From: Devosia submarina
Lineage (GTDB): Bacteria > Pseudomonadota > Alphaproteobacteria > Rhizobiales > Devosiaceae
Direction: 5' to 3'
Length of the DNA: 64,000 bases
Assembly (NCBI RefSeq): GCF_003056345.1
Contig: NZ_PYWB01000008.1
Location: forward strand, 222,067-286,066
The translations under genes were made by a program, and so were the position numbers. Of this stretch, positions 63,808 through 64,000 are shown piece by piece. Below the pieces are notes generated by a model that was given only the letters and a program-made list of their open reading frames with translations, ran no database searches and was not told the DNA's origin. Each line of letters begins with the position of its first letter. The stretch's first letter is position 1.

Positions 63808-64000
63808 ATTCGGCTGGGTTGGGGTGGCAAGCTGCCCGACCGCTTCTGGGCGCCCAAGCCGGGAAAGCGGCCGTTCAGGTGACCGCTGCACTTCTACAGG
63901 AACACGCGCTCAATCCAGCCGTCCAGGCAAGCTTTTGCCTTACGATGAAGAGGACGTTCGGCGTGTGTCTGCAATGAACGGCAACCTCGGGTCGCGCGGA

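Noticed and set aside
63824..64000. Open frame running off the right edge
   Set aside because: 59 codons from a GTG with a vaguely protein-like end (PYDEEDVRRVSAMNGN); too short and cut by the window to support.
1..64000. CRISPR arrays, tRNA, rRNA, transposase genes
   Set aside because: Looked for and not found; the tandem repeats seen are protein-coding (9913-10488) or iterons (63098-63262) without spacer structure.

Overview
The window looks like chromosome-type DNA from a GC-rich alphaproteobacterium of the order Hyphomicrobiales (Rhizobiales). A Devosia-like member is a reasonable guess. The evidence is a Pha-type Mrp antiporter operon with fused A and B subunits, an HWE-type histidine kinase, many TRAP/ABC uptake systems, acid-sugar catabolism and tight ATGA operon overlaps. 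All family assignments come from reading the translated sequence; no database search was possible.

Left part, 1-33 kb (housekeeping and signalling): the start of a CapD-like polysaccharide gene; a cystine-type amino-acid ABC importer (627-2913) with an attenuator-like hairpin after the binding-protein gene; a MYG1-family protein; a hexuronate module (GntR regulator, dctPQM TRAP transporter and uxuA, 4295-9220); a secreted Asp/Gly-rich repeat protein broken by one frameshift (9274-11399); a membrane GGDEF-EAL protein; an L,D-transpeptidase lipoprotein; two tandem Rnk/Gre-like genes; the seven-subunit Mrp/Pha cation/proton antiporter (15570-21630), whose E subunit appears to start at ATA; an azoreductase, a flavin monooxygenase, an acetyltransferase and small hypotheticals; then a PAS-GGDEF protein, a thioredoxin-reductase-like enzyme, a GAF-PAS-HWE kinase with a lone receiver, and a large GGDEF-EAL protein (26160-32826).

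Middle part, 33.8-59.4 kb (two catabolic modules): three same-orientation copies of a dispersed repeat (33711, 45886, 59859) bracket them. Module 1 (33875-45833) is an oxidative acid-sugar pathway: a CUT1 sugar ABC importer, aldose 1-epimerase, SDR dehydrogenase, an IclR regulator fused to an SMP-30 lactonase, two enolase-superfamily enzymes, a keto-deoxy sugar kinase and a DHDPS-type aldolase. Two 15-bp IclR-type palindromes define a probable local regulon. Module 2 (46124-59405) holds a TPP enzyme with an HpcH/HpaI aldolase, a GntR/FCD regulator, and an eight-gene operon combining a Dpp/Opp importer with a third enolase-superfamily enzyme, RidA and a nucleotide-sugar-epimerase-like protein, plus a divergent hydrolase and cupin pair. 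Its substrate cannot be read from sequence.

Right part, 59.9-64 kb (accessory): a decayed Vsr mismatch endonuclease starts two bases after an AAA/RloC-like ATPase that carries a CPFC zinc-hook candidate and a C-terminal R-x3-E...H signature. It is followed by plasmid-style 22-bp iterons, GCTAGC-rich repeats and a small unknown gene. This end looks like plasmid- or island-derived DNA with a remnant defence function. No tRNA, rRNA, transposase or CRISPR array was recognised anywhere in the window.
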